Shown: positions 1-8,878 of the stretch, in pieces
Layout: each line of letters opens with the position of its first letter
Numbering within the stretch: position 1 is the first letter of the stretch
DNA from: Niabella pedocola
Lineage (GTDB): Bacteria; Bacteroidota; Bacteroidia; Chitinophagales; Chitinophagaceae
Length of the DNA: 64,000 nucleotides
Direction: 5' to 3'
Assembly: GCF_021044425.1 (NCBI RefSeq)
Contig: NZ_JAJNEC010000005.1
Span: forward strand, 806,001-870,000
Notes under the pieces: model-generated
What the model saw: the letters and a program-made list of their open reading frames with translations, nothing else
Database searches by the model: none
What the model was told of the DNA's origin: nothing
Program-made: the position numbers and the translations under genes

Positions 1-296
1 AACCCTTGCGTTCATCGCGGTAAAAAATAAACGGCGAAATACGAAGATATCCGAACGGCAAGAACAATCATCGATACTGCTTGTTGTGTTCACGCTTCTT
101 GCAGTTTAAAATGTAAACGCAAAGGCCGCAGGGAATACGCGAGGGGCGCTATTATAATTACTGATGATTGGCGCACTTTGCGAAACCCTTGCGCGCTTTG
201 CGGTAAAAAAACCACCATACTTCCCGCAATACCCTTTCCTGAATTTTTATGGTGATGTAAGAAAAGCCCGTTAATTTAGGCCTCAAATAGTAACAC
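1..296. other. Intergenic start of window with degenerate repeat
   Basis: No gene is supported. The stretch contains words such as CTTTGCGGTAAAAA and CGCAAGG that also make up the 116-bp tandem repeat near 24.1-24.5 kb, so it is probably a decayed single copy of the same dispersed family. No clear TAnnTTTG promoter was seen ahead of the peptidase gene at 297. Confidence 0.4.
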
Positions 297-2471
297 ATGA
301 TTTTTTCGGTAAGAAGAGCCTTCCTGGTCCTCGTTATTTTTATTTGCTATACCGGCAGCACCCTTGCGCAAAAACTGCAATGGGCGCCGGATGGCCGCAG
401 CTTTTACAGCTTTTCAGAAAAAGGCATCGCCGCCATCGATCCGGTACAGCCCGGTAATAAAAAAGTATTCATGACGGAGCAGGAACTTACCCCCGAAGGC
501 GCATCCCGCGCACTCGCCGTGCAAAGTTTCACCATTGCACCCGATGGTAACCGCATCCTGTTGTTTGCCAATACCCGGCGCGTTTGGCGCGAAAACACCC
601 GGGGCGATTACTGGGTATTTGACCGTACCAGCAAAAAACTGACCCAGCTGGGAAAAGGCCTTCCCGAAGCCTCGCTGATGTTTGCCAAATTTTCGCCCGA
701 CGGCAAAAAAGTGGCTTATGTGTCGAAACACAATATCTACATCGAAAATCTCCAGGATCATACACCAACACCGGTTACACAGGATGGTACCGACCGGCTG
801 ATTAACGGAACCTTTGACTGGGCTTATGAAGAAGAGTTTGGCTGCCAGGACGGATTCCGCTGGTCGCCGGATGGCTCCCAAATTGCCTACTGGAAGCTGG
901 ATGCAAGAAGTATCCGGAATTTCCTGATGATCAACAATACCGATTCGCTTTACCCCTTTACCATCCCGGTAGAATATCCGAAAGTGGGCCAGGATCCCAG
1001 TTCCTGTACGATCTGGTTCTATGATGTAGCGAAGGGCACCACAAGGCCTGCGGCCGTTGAAGGCGATCCGGTACAGCATTATATTCCCCGTATGGAATGG
1101 ACGCCCAAAGGGCAATCCATCATCCTGCAGCAGCTCAACCGCCAGCAGAATGATAGCCGTATTTTCCTGGTGGATGCAGCTACCGCAACGTCGAAACAAA
1201 TCTACCACGAAACCGATGCCGCGTGGATCGATATTAAAAGCCGCTGGAATGATAATGATCCGGTTGGCTGGGACTGGATCAACGATAAAGGCGAATTCCT
1301 ATGGCTTTCTGAAAAGAACGGCTGGCGCCAGATCTATAAGCTGGATCTTTCCGGGAAAGAAACCCTTATTACAAAGGGCGATTATGATGTGATCCAGTTT
1401 TACCTTTATGACGCTCCTGCACAAACCATTTACTTTGCGGCGTCTCCGGACAACGCCACACAAAACTACCTGTATAAGATCTCCCTCAGCAGCGGAAAGG
1501 CAAGCCGGGTAACCCCCGCCAACCTGAGTGGTACCAATAAATACACCATTTCACCCAATGGAAAAATTGCCCTCCTGAACCATAGCAGCGCCACTGAACT
1601 GGCCAACGGGGCCGTTGTAAGTCTTCCCGATCACCGGGAACTGGTGCAAGCCAAACGGACTATGACCGTTAACTCCGGCGATCCCAGGGCAGAATTTTTT
1701 AAGATCAAAACAGCCGACGGTGTGGAGCTGGATGGGTGGATGGTAAAACCCGTTCCGTTTGATCCTGCCAAAAAATACCCGGTCGTATTCTATGTATACG
1801 GGGAACCGGCATCCCAAACCGTGCTGGACAATTTTGGCGCCGGAAGAAACTTTCTTTATAACGGTAATATGGCCCGTGACGGCTATGTATATATTTCACT
1901 GGAAAACCGGGGCGCACCTGCTCCCAAAGGAAGTCAGTGGCGTAAGGCCATCTACCGCAATATCGGCCGTATCAATATCCGCGACCAGGCCATGGGAGCC
2001 AGAGAAATTTTAAAATGGAACTTTATCGACTCCAGCCGTGTAGCCGTATGGGGTTGGAGCGGCGGTGGTTCTTCTACCTTGAACCTGCTGTTCCAGTACC
2101 CGGAGATCTATAAAACCGGTATTGCCATTGCAGCCGTTACCAACCAGCTGCTGTACGATAATATTTACCAGGAGCGGTATATGGGGGTACCCGTTACCAG
2201 CAATGAAGATTTTGTAAAGGGCTCCCCCATCACCTATGCAAAAAACCTACGAGGCAATCTCCTTTACATTCATGGCACCGGTGATGACAATGTGCACTAC
2301 CAGAACGCAGAGCTGTTGATCAACGAGCTCATCCGGCAGGGCAAACAGTTTCAGCTCATGAGCTATCCCAACCGCACCCATTCCATATCGGAAGGAGACG
2401 GTACCAGCGAGCATCTTTCGGCGCTTTATACCAATTATTTAAAATTGCATTGTCCGCCCGGGGGCCGGTAA
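297..2471 (+). CDS. S9 family peptidase, dipeptidyl-peptidase IV type
   Basis: Secreted or periplasmic serine exopeptidase that would release N-terminal dipeptides. An N-terminal signal peptide (hydrophobic stretch ending TLAQ) precedes a DPP-IV beta-propeller domain (about residues 30-465) and a C-terminal alpha/beta-hydrolase domain. The YEEEFG motif in the propeller supplies the double Glu that binds the substrate amino terminus in this family. The catalytic triad is visible: Ser588 in GWSGGGS, Asp663 in GTGDDNVH and His695 in NRTHS. The nucleophile elbow reads GWSGGGS where GWSYGG is usual, so the Tyr is replaced by Gly. Length of 724 aa is normal for bacterial DPP-IV. It is monocistronic as far as can be seen, followed by a long repeat-rich spacer. 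Confidence 0.93.
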   Translation: MIFSVRRAFLVLVIFICYTGSTLAQKLQWAPDGRSFYSFSEKGIAAIDPVQPGNKKVFMTEQELTPEGASRALAVQSFTIAPDGNRILLFANTRRVWRENTRGDYWVFDRTSKKLTQLGKGLPEASLMFAKFSPDGKKVAYVSKHNIYIENLQDHTPTPVTQDGTDRLINGTFDWAYEEEFGCQDGFRWSPDGSQIAYWKLDARSIRNFLMINNTDSLYPFTIPVEYPKVGQDPSSCTIWFYDVAKGTTRPAAVEGDPVQHYIPRMEWTPKGQSIILQQLNRQQNDSRIFLVDAATATSKQIYHETDAAWIDIKSRWNDNDPVGWDWINDKGEFLWLSEKNGWRQIYKLDLSGKETLITKGDYDVIQFYLYDAPAQTIYFAASPDNATQNYLYKISLSSGKASRVTPANLSGTNKYTISPNGKIALLNHSSATELANGAVVSLPDHRELVQAKRTMTVNSGDPRAEFFKIKTADGVELDGWMVKPVPFDPAKKYPVVFYVYGEPASQTVLDNFGAGRNFLYNGNMARDGYVYISLENRGAPAPKGSQWRKAIYRNIGRINIRDQAMGAREILKWNFIDSSRVAVWGWSGGGSSTLNLLFQYPEIYKTGIAIAAVTNQLLYDNIYQERYMGVPVTSNEDFVKGSPITYAKNLRGNLLYIHGTGDDNVHYQNAELLINELIRQGKQFQLMSYPNRTHSISEGDGTSEHLSALYTNYLKLHCPPGGR

Positions 2472-2826
2472 GGGAAAAGTGGGCTGCATCAAGGGGATCT
2501 GGGTGACTTGTGGGACATGGCGCCGTATTCAAGCTTATTGGCCCTTGGTGCCTTAATGCCTTTGCGGCAAACACCGCACCACGTCACTGCTTCTTTGCGC
2601 CGTTTCGGGATTAAAGATCTTGGTGTTTCTTAGTACCCTGGAACCTTTGTGGTTAATTGCCAGGAAGATAAGGGAATGTCCAATATTCATGTTCCCATTG
2701 CGCCCCTTGCGGATCCATTGCGTTCATTGCGGTTAAAGCGAAGACCGGGCAGAAGCTTTAACGTTGGTCTTTGACAACTTGCATACACACTTGTATGCAA
2801 GTCCTGACCTTTTTTAACGGTTACTC

Positions 2827-2858
2827 ATTTTATAAGCTAAATTTACCAGGACCAATAA
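2827..2858 (-). pseudogene. 3'-end remnant of the 4170-4745 gene, copy 1
   Basis: About 32 bases match the last codons of the HEPN-cassette gene ending at 4170. Read on the minus strand it encodes LLLVLVNLAYK, against LLVLVNVAYK at the gene's C-terminus. It sits inside the first 309-bp repeat unit. No further part of the gene is recognisable. Confidence 0.5.
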
Positions 2859-3135
2859 GAGGAATGTTAATGCCACAAAGACATAAAGTCGCGAAGATGC
2901 ACGAAGGGGTAGTACAGCTTTAAAAATCTTAGTGTTTCTTCGTGCCCTGGAGCCTTAGTGGTTAATTGCCAGAAAGATAAGGGAATGTCCAATATTCATG
3001 TTCCCATTGCGCCCCTTGCGGATCCATTGCGTTCATTGCGGTTAAAGCGAAGACCGGGCAGAAGCTTTAACGTTGGTCTTTGACAACGCACATACATACG
3101 TGTATACAAGTACAGATCCTTTTTTACGGTTACTC

Positions 3136-3167
3136 ATTTTATAAGCCAAATTTACCAGGACCAATAA
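3136..3167 (-). pseudogene. 3'-end remnant of the 4170-4745 gene, copy 2
   Basis: The same remnant as at 2827-2858, carried in the second 309-bp unit at an offset of exactly 309. The minus strand again reads VLVNLAYK. It shows that the duplication happened after the gene tail had been captured in the repeat unit. Confidence 0.5.
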
Positions 3168-3361
3168 GAGGAATGTTAATGCCACAAAGACATAAAGTCG
3201 CGAAGATGCACGAAGGGGTAGTACAACTTTAAAAATCTTAGTGTTTCTTCGTGCCCGGGGCCTAGTCGTTAATTGCCACAAAGCATTTCCTGCCAGGAAC
3301 TGAAGCATAATGGAATTATGTCTGACCGAACCGATGCTGATAGTCATTAAAAGTTGAGGAT

Positions 3362-4018
3362 TTATTCGTCAGCCAGCATGCCCCTCCTGTTGCCGGTTCG
3401 GCTTTTGTCGTTTAGTTTCTGTAATTCATTTTTTGTAATCCAAAGTTCATGTCCAATTGTGTCGGTTATGTCGTTGTATCTAATTAGGTCGCCAAGTATT
3501 TTTGAATTGTCAAACTTTGCCGCTTTAATTACCGCAAACTTGTAAAAATGGTCTCCGGACCTGCCAGGTTGAACGTTGTCAAAATAAATAGTATCCTCAA
3601 CAACTCTAAATGTTCCCTTGATTTCTGAAACACCAAAGCAGCCAATTCTTTCTCTGAAAGTAAAGTCGTCTTTAAGTTTAAGAGTTGTCAGGCAGTTTGC
3701 TGAACCTTCCCTTTCCGCGACCAGTACGTCATTACCTTCAAGCTTATCAAAGTCAACAAGTCCCAAAGGTTTGAAATATATCAATAGTAAAACGGTTGTC
3801 AATAGTCCGATTACCAGGAGCCGCTTTTTCTGTCTGAATTTTTCTTTGATTAAAAGATAGAGTTGCCGCAACAGCGCTATTGTAAGTCCTAAATACACGG
3901 CTACTAATAACAGAAACGCGGGAAAGGCAAATAGTCCAAGTTTGCCTTCCCAATAGTAGTTCGTGTTAACTAACAGAAAGAAAACAATTGTCGTTATAAT
4001 TAATCCTCTATTTTTCAA
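3362..4018 (-). CDS. Membrane protein of unknown function
   Basis: 218 aa, not recognised as a named family. Three hydrophobic segments lie in the N-terminal half (about residues 7-22, 30-57 and 68-86) and a soluble C-terminal half follows, with alternating polar/hydrophobic stretches (about 90-205) that look like a small beta-rich domain outside the membrane. The frame opens with TTG at 4018; no in-frame ATG lies upstream before a stop or early downstream. The gene is more AT-rich than the core genes, which fits the accessory setting. It is transcribed in the same direction as the HEPN cassette 150 bp upstream. The function cannot be stated. Confidence 0.7.
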   Translation of the reverse strand: MKNRGLIITTIVFFLLVNTNYYWEGKLGLFAFPAFLLLVAVYLGLTIALLRQLYLLIKEKFRQKKRLLVIGLLTTVLLLIYFKPLGLVDFDKLEGNDVLVAEREGSANCLTTLKLKDDFTFRERIGCFGVSEIKGTFRVVEDTIYFDNVQPGRSGDHFYKFAVIKAAKFDNSKILGDLIRYNDITDTIGHELWITKNELQKLNDKSRTGNRRGMLADE

Positions 4019-4169
4019 TGTGGTGTAAAATGCGGTTTAAGCTGACCGTTAACTCTTAAATATACGAAATTTTTATTCGCAAATTTTGCGTAAAACAAAC
4101 TACATTGACGAAGTAAACCAATCGTCAACCGAACAACCCTGTATTATTGTCTTATATGAAAGCAGGTTT

Positions 4170-4745
4170 CTAGCTGTTGTGGTGCCGATATATTTTATAA
4201 GCTACATTTACCAGCACCAATAACGCTTCGTAAAACATTACCAAATTTCCTTTATATACTTCCGTACCTCCCTTATAGGTAATTACCGCATCCAGCATAT
4301 CCAGCAGTTCCGTTTGAGCATAGGACCCGCGGAAAGTTTTACAGAATTGGTGAATGACCTGCTGCGGGTTTTTCTTTTCCCCGGCAGTCAGCAAAACCGG
4401 GGTATTCATTTTAGCGATCATTTTCCGCGCGTCTTTTGACAGCCCTTTTTGATGCTTTCGTTTTCTGCCCGCGTTTTTTTGTTCATTCAAGACATGGAAG
4501 GCCTCTATGAGCCGGAACAGCTGTTGAATAAAATCCATCAGGTCTTCCCGCGCTCCACCTTCGTCATACGCGCTATTATCGTTACATAAGGCCTGGCGTT
4601 GCCAGCATTGCAGTTCCTGCTTCAGCTCATCCGGGTGATAGGTATCAAAGACTTCCCATAGGATGCGCAACGGCCGTTTACCGGCCTGGCTCAAAAAGTG
4701 CCAGGGCTTGTAAAAACGTTTTCTGTTGGTGGTGCCGGTTTCCAT
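4170..4745 (-). CDS. Uncharacterised protein, third gene of HEPN cassette
   Basis: About 191 aa from the ATG at 4745 (METGTTN...). A longer frame from 4799 would overlap the preceding gene by 41 bp and is less likely. The chosen start lies 13 nt after the stop of the HEPN gene, so the two are probably co-transcribed. The protein is basic in the middle (KNAGRKRKHQKG) and helical looking, with a hydrophobic C-terminal helix (VMFYEALLVLVNVAYKIY). No known domain is recognised. Its last codons recur twice inside the tandem duplication at 2.65-3.27 kb, suggesting that this cassette, or a relative of it, has been copied locally. Confidence 0.65.
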   Translation of the reverse strand: METGTTNRKRFYKPWHFLSQAGKRPLRILWEVFDTYHPDELKQELQCWQRQALCNDNSAYDEGGAREDLMDFIQQLFRLIEAFHVLNEQKNAGRKRKHQKGLSKDARKMIAKMNTPVLLTAGEKKNPQQVIHQFCKTFRGSYAQTELLDMLDAVITYKGGTEVYKGNLVMFYEALLVLVNVAYKIYRHHNS

Positions 4746-4758
4746 AAATTGGGTGTTT

Positions 4759-5631
4759 TTATTGGAAAGTATTTTGTAGTTCAGGTTGCAACGGAGCATT
4801 TATTAATCGTTTTCCGGCATCGGATACTATTTCATGAACGCGCCGGATCTTGCCGGTAAGGATTAATAACTCTTCATCCGTAATTTTATAATCGTCTTTA
4901 TACCGGGTGTCTATATAGGCTTTTTGCAAAAGATTAAACAGGCGCTTGTCCCGCTCCGTTTGCCGGGAAAATATTTCCGGCAGTTGATGCGCCACCAGGC
5001 TGCCATAGCGCAGCAGCCGGTCAATGCTGTGGGTATTGGCATGGTAGCCGGTTCCCGTCATCAGCAGCGCCCGCAACGCCTGTTCCGCCGATTGATGCAG
5101 CATAAAAGCAGCCATCTTGTGCTGCTTGCGCACGCGGTACAGTTCCGCCCCTGCCAAAAACTCTTTGGCTTTTAATAACCCCTCCTGCCATTGCTTAGCA
5201 GCCTCTTTATTGTTGATAGATGCTTTGATCTCCGGGAAATCCTCCCGGCAAATGCGCCCCGCATCAAACAGCACGGGGGCGTGTTGCCATACGGACAGGG
5301 CAAAGGGCAGACCGGCTTGCAGCCACTCCACAAAAGTGGGTGTAGCCAATACAAGTGTAGTAACCGGCAGGATGTTGCTGCAATGGTTTTCTATCTTATC
5401 CTGCCACTCGTGCAATTCCTTGTTGGCAAGGTTGGACAGCAAAATGAGGAGTGTACAATCAGACAATTGCTTGCAAGCAGGAGCCGATTGGTTAAATATA
5501 CTCTCGCATCTGTTGCGGTGCAGTGTAGCGCCCAGCAAGAAGATCATGTCCGGGTCAGCAATTTTTACAATTACATCCGTAAGCTGTTGCTGGTAGAGGG
5601 CAATGGCCTCCCCGTTGGTAAAGGGCTTCAT
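4759..5631 (-). CDS. Nucleotidyltransferase-like / HEPN fusion protein
   Basis: 290 aa. The C-terminal part (about 150-275) fits a PF05168-type HEPN helical domain: an Ala/Leu-rich helix KMAAFMLHQSAEQALRALLM, then THSIDRLL, then AYIDTRYKDDYKIT. The HEPN RNase motif R-x4-6-H is not clearly kept; the equivalent place reads RYKDDYK. The N-terminal part (about 1-130) has the layout of a minimal nucleotidyltransferase (LLGATLHR ... LSDCTLLILL), but the usual GS and DxD metal-binding residues are missing, so it is probably inactive. Separate MNT and HEPN proteins form toxin-antitoxin pairs; here they are fused. It overlaps the upstream gene by 4 bp (ATGA). Toxin, regulator or scaffold are all possible roles. 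Confidence 0.75.
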   Translation of the reverse strand: MKPFTNGEAIALYQQQLTDVIVKIADPDMIFLLGATLHRNRCESIFNQSAPACKQLSDCTLLILLSNLANKELHEWQDKIENHCSNILPVTTLVLATPTFVEWLQAGLPFALSVWQHAPVLFDAGRICREDFPEIKASINNKEAAKQWQEGLLKAKEFLAGAELYRVRKQHKMAAFMLHQSAEQALRALLMTGTGYHANTHSIDRLLRYGSLVAHQLPEIFSRQTERDKRLFNLLQKAYIDTRYKDDYKITDEELLILTGKIRRVHEIVSDAGKRLINAPLQPELQNTFQ

Positions 5632-6098
5632 CGTAACTCCGTTTTAATTGGCTGACGCCTGGTTTTCCGAAACCATTTTTTAAACCACCAGTTTTGGTGT
5701 TGATCCCGCCATTGAGCGTAGCGGCCTACCATTTTACCGTTGCTTTCGCGTGGAAACAGCAGGCCAACGGCATCCATTTCCTTAAAAATTTCCCGGATGT
5801 CGGCTTCTGTATAATGCTCCTGCCCGTAACCATGTGCAATAAAATAATTGATGAGGTGTTCTTTTGCAGCATCCCGCCCCTCCCGGTTCCAGCAGCCGCA
5901 GGAAAGGTTATCCATAAAATCGATCAGTATCGTTTTAGGTGTAACATCTGCCAGTCGGCAAAGCAGTAAAAATTGATACGGTAGGGTAAATTGAACGTTA
6001 GCAAAGCGCTCCCAGGCCCCGGTTTGCCATTTTAGCTCGGGCTTGGGCTTGCGCCGTTTTTGTTTTCGGTTAGGTGTTTTTTGCATGGCGGAAAGCAT
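5628..6098 (-). CDS. Uncharacterised protein, first gene of HEPN cassette
   Basis: 156 aa, no known family recognised. The N-terminus is strongly basic (QKTPNRKQKRRKPKP). The middle is helical and contains FMDNLSCGCWNREGRD and the segment EHLINYFIAHGYGQEHYTEADIREIF, with a Trp-rich basic C-terminus (QNWWFKKWFRKTRRQP). The basic tails hint at nucleic-acid contact, but this is only inference. ATG at 6098 was taken as start; ATG at 6086 is the alternative. Its stop overlaps the start of the HEPN fusion gene by 4 bp, so translational coupling is likely. It is the first gene of a three-gene unit running leftwards. Confidence 0.7.
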   Translation of the reverse strand: MLSAMQKTPNRKQKRRKPKPELKWQTGAWERFANVQFTLPYQFLLLCRLADVTPKTILIDFMDNLSCGCWNREGRDAAKEHLINYFIAHGYGQEHYTEADIREIFKEMDAVGLLFPRESNGKMVGRYAQWRDQHQNWWFKKWFRKTRRQPIKTELR

Positions 6099-6490
6099 TT
6101 AAAGGTGAAGAATATGCATACAGACCAACCGGCGGCGCATAAAAAAGACGTGGGTTGGTCCTTACCGTGCTGACGGGCTGCGACACCCTGACTACGTATA
6201 AGAACGCCCACGCCATAACGTGAGCGATTTACCTTATTTCCCGTAGTCGTTGAAAGGTCGCAGTTTTCAGCACGAGAATAAAGCAAACACGCTTATAGCT
6301 TTTTATAATTGTATTTGCAAAATAAGTGTTATCCGTTTATCCTGAAAGAAGAATTAAGTTATCAGTATACATAAATAAAATATTTAAAATGATCAAATAT
6401 CAATCATAAAGATACAATGTTTGCTCTTAAAGAATAAATAATATTACAATATGAATAAATATCTCTGAAATTCAATAATGTAAGGTTTAT
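6099..6490. other. Border between GC-balanced DNA and AT-rich island
   Basis: No gene. The left part (to about 6290) has the composition of the core genome. From about 6295 the sequence becomes strongly AT-rich and stays so through the ATPase/HNH genes. No integrase, tRNA or obvious attachment repeat was seen at the change, so the border is defined by composition only. Confidence 0.5.
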
Positions 6491-6498
6491 TAGATTTG
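6491..6498 (+). promoter_or_regulatory. Candidate TAnnTTTG -7 promoter element for XRE gene
   Basis: TAGATTTG matches the Bacteroidota -7 consensus TAnnTTTG exactly. Transcription starting a few bases downstream would give a leader of roughly 20 nt before the ATG at 6526. A -33 element is not obvious. The match argues against the TTG at 6496 being the start codon. Confidence 0.4.
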
Positions 6499-6525
6499 TT
6501 GTCACAGTCTAAATATTATAACTTA

Positions 6526-6849
6526 ATGAACAAATCAACGAGCTTAAAGAACAACAAATTACCCATTTTGATAAATAGATTAGCTATTGTTTTAAAAGAA
6601 GAAAGAAGATCAAACAGATGGTTAGCTTCAGAAATTGGATTCACAGAAACTACGGTTTCGAAGTGGGTGAATAATGCCAAGCAACCTAACGTTTTTGTGT
6701 TTTATCTAATTGCTCTGATTTTGAGAAGAGATTTAAAAGATTTGTTTGTTTCATCGGAAGAAATAAGTGACAAGGAACGTGTAAGCCAAGTCAAAATACT
6801 TATGGGAATGGTTGAAAAAGGAAAACGGACGGGAAAGGATAAAAAGTAA
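6526..6849 (+). CDS. XRE-type helix-turn-helix regulator
   Basis: 107 aa from ATG 6526. Residues about 12-75 form a Cro/C1-like HTH: INRLAIVLKEERRSNRWLA, then EIGFTETTVSKWVNNAKQP with recognition-helix features (ETTVSKWVNN), followed by a helix rich in Leu and Ile. The C-terminal tail is basic. It lies 54 bp ahead of the ATPase gene in the same direction and shares its AT-rich composition, so it probably belongs to the same locus as its transcriptional regulator, as is common for phage-defence and toxin-antitoxin loci. Its DNA target could lie in the AT-rich 200 bp upstream; none was identified. Confidence 0.8.
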   Translation: MNKSTSLKNNKLPILINRLAIVLKEERRSNRWLASEIGFTETTVSKWVNNAKQPNVFVFYLIALILRRDLKDLFVSSEEISDKERVSQVKILMGMVEKGKRTGKDKK

Positions 6850-6903
6850 AATAAAGATAACGGCCTACTGAAAAAAATATAACCCTAACTAAAACTAAGC
6901 TCA

Positions 6904-8877
6904 ATGATTGCCAGTTTATATATTCAAAGCCATGAATATTTGATTGATACACCACAAACGATAAATTTCGGGGGCAAGTATTTATATGGCTATCATCCAG
7001 ATGGCAAAAAATTAATTGTTTCGCGAAAGCCCAATCCAAAATTTATACCTGGTTTTTTCAAAATATCTCCCAGCAAATGTGAAGTGCAATTGCTCAGTGC
7101 CATTGTAGGGAAAAATGGTGTTGGTAAATCATCTATACTGGATTCAATCAGATCTGTTTTTGCAGATAATTCACATGCGATGCCCCTTAAGAAAATTACA
7201 ATTTTGGTTGAAATCGAAGGTGAGACTAAATATATTACTTCTGAATATTCACAAATATTTTTAAAAGAGAATAGCAATAAAAATCTCTTGCCACTAGAAG
7301 AAGCAAATAAAACAGATTTTCAAACTATTTATTATTCACCGCATTTTGATTTAAAATATAATCCAAATTTTGATGATCCGGATAGCTATGATATTTCTTT
7401 AGACGCCTATACTAAAAAAGATCTAAGTGAAACTGAAAATAAGGGAGCTAACGAACATGGCGTCATGTATGATTTGCATGAAGAATTAGTGTATAAAAAT
7501 GCTTTGCGACAAATTGAGTTCTTAAATTCTAATGAATTTGAAAAAAGTAGTTTTAGAGAAATATTTGATATTCCAGAATATAAAACAGGCATACTTTACA
7601 TCCGGGATTTGGAGATTCCGTCTTTTCACAATACTCCGTATAATTTCAGGAATTTGTTGAGAAAAATATTAGATCGACTCGATAGTGAAGTAAAAGACTG
7701 GCTACGTACTTATCGCGACAACCCAGAAAAAAACAATAATAAAAGACAGTTAGATGTCGACAAATTTCAGCTTGAACGGTTTGTTTTGAAAGCTTTTATT
7801 TCTGTTGTTATCAATCAAATGGAGAGAGGGAATGATTGGTTGAATGAGGGATATTTTAAGAAAAATCTAGATGAGGAGAATATCAATAAACTATCAGCAA
7901 AGGAATTGTTCTTCCATTTTATAGAAAATTCATACCTGCAAGTGGGAATAAATGAAAAAAAAATATCTGAGGCTGAAGTAATTCAAAATTTATATACTAA
8001 AATAGTAGCGCTCATTGCTAATGAGAAAGATCATGACAATTTATCTGCAAAGAGTATTAGGCTAAATCTTGAAGATCTAAAAGAAGTGTTGACCTTTCAT
8101 AGAAAGGCAATCACTAATATAATTCAATATTATCCAGCCTTAGACGGGATCTTGCCTAAAGGAAATTTCATTACAGGCTTTCTGGACTTTCGCCCAACAG
8201 ATAGAAACATGAGTTCTGGCGAAACTGCTTTTCTTAACTTCTTTTCTAAATTATATGAGTTTATTCAAAATAATCTTATAGGGGAGCGTAAAGCATTTGA
8301 GGACAAAAACAATTACATTTTATTATTGGATGAAGCCGATCTTGGCTTCCATCCGGCGTGGAAAAGAAAATATATAACTGCACTCCTTAAAACCCTTCCT
8401 TACTTTTTTGAATCATTAAATGTCTTACCTAAACTTCAAATTATTATAACTACACACGATCCAATAACGTTGTCGGATATACCAGTAAACAATGTTGCAT
8501 TTCTACACAAAAAAGGGAAGCACTTGGCTGTAAATGATGATGAAAATAAAATTCAAAGAACTTTTGGTGCCAACATTACAGATTTATTGGCGGACTCATT
8601 TTTCATAGAGGATGGTTTAATTGGACATTTTGCAAAATATAAGATTGAAGAGGTTATTACCTGGATAAAAAAGGAACAAGTAAAACAGCAACGTAATAGT
8701 AATTATCAGCCAAGCGAGAATGATCTCAAAAAAATGAAGACTACGATTAACTTGATCGATGAAAGAATTGTGAAAATAAAGCTGGCAGAAATGTTAACTG
8801 AGGTTTTCTCCGATAACATCTATTATAATAACGTGATCGATTCAGAAATTGAATATTTACAACGAAGGAAAAAATAA
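6904..8877 (+). CDS. SMC/ABC-type AAA ATPase, Septu PtuA-like
   Basis: 657 aa. The N-terminal half-domain carries Walker A GKNGVGKSS (residues 69-77). After a long helical insert come an ABC signature-like segment (MSSGE, about 435), Walker B ILLLDEAD (about 471-478), the Pro-rich loop GFHPAW and an H-loop ITTHDP. This order is that of RecF/Rad50-like ATPases fused in one chain, as in PtuA of Septu and OLD-family proteins. No TOPRIM nuclease domain is present at the C-terminus, which instead is a basic helical segment. The HNH gene begins one base after this stop, so the pair is probably translated together. By analogy with Septu it would act as sensor and ATP-dependent regulator of the nuclease during phage infection (inference). 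Confidence 0.85.
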   Translation: MIASLYIQSHEYLIDTPQTINFGGKYLYGYHPDGKKLIVSRKPNPKFIPGFFKISPSKCEVQLLSAIVGKNGVGKSSILDSIRSVFADNSHAMPLKKITILVEIEGETKYITSEYSQIFLKENSNKNLLPLEEANKTDFQTIYYSPHFDLKYNPNFDDPDSYDISLDAYTKKDLSETENKGANEHGVMYDLHEELVYKNALRQIEFLNSNEFEKSSFREIFDIPEYKTGILYIRDLEIPSFHNTPYNFRNLLRKILDRLDSEVKDWLRTYRDNPEKNNNKRQLDVDKFQLERFVLKAFISVVINQMERGNDWLNEGYFKKNLDEENINKLSAKELFFHFIENSYLQVGINEKKISEAEVIQNLYTKIVALIANEKDHDNLSAKSIRLNLEDLKEVLTFHRKAITNIIQYYPALDGILPKGNFITGFLDFRPTDRNMSSGETAFLNFFSKLYEFIQNNLIGERKAFEDKNNYILLLDEADLGFHPAWKRKYITALLKTLPYFFESLNVLPKLQIIITTHDPITLSDIPVNNVAFLHKKGKHLAVNDDENKIQRTFGANITDLLADSFFIEDGLIGHFAKYKIEEVITWIKKEQVKQQRNSNYQPSENDLKKMKTTINLIDERIVKIKLAEMLTEVFSDNIYYNNVIDSEIEYLQRRKK

Positions 8878-8878
8878 T

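Larger units (their letters stand above)
2651..3268. repeat. 309-bp direct tandem duplication
   Basis: The word GGTTAATTGCCA begins near 2651 and again near 2960, and the following about 300 bases repeat with few changes (for example GGGAATGTCCAATATTCATG, GGATCCATTGCGTTCATTGC and GCGAAGACCGGGCAGAAGC in both units). A third unit starts near 3268 and decays at once. Each unit carries a short copy of the 3' end of the gene at 4170-4745. Confidence 0.85.
2472..3361. other. Gene-free spacer, repeat-rich
   Basis: Nearly 900 bases without a credible gene. 2540-2650 holds the dispersed 'cctttgtgg / cttcgtgcc' type repeat seen in many spacers here. 2651-3268 is a 309-bp tandem duplication. Open frames here (for example 3042-3347 minus) run through repeats and are not real genes. 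Confidence 0.6.

Noticed and set aside
414..1208. 264-aa frame antisense to the S9 peptidase
   Set aside because: Shadow of the real gene; the sense strand has a complete, recognisable enzyme.
3042..3347. 101-aa minus-strand frame
   Set aside because: It runs through the second 309-bp repeat unit; only its VLVNLAYK piece has meaning, as a gene-tail remnant.
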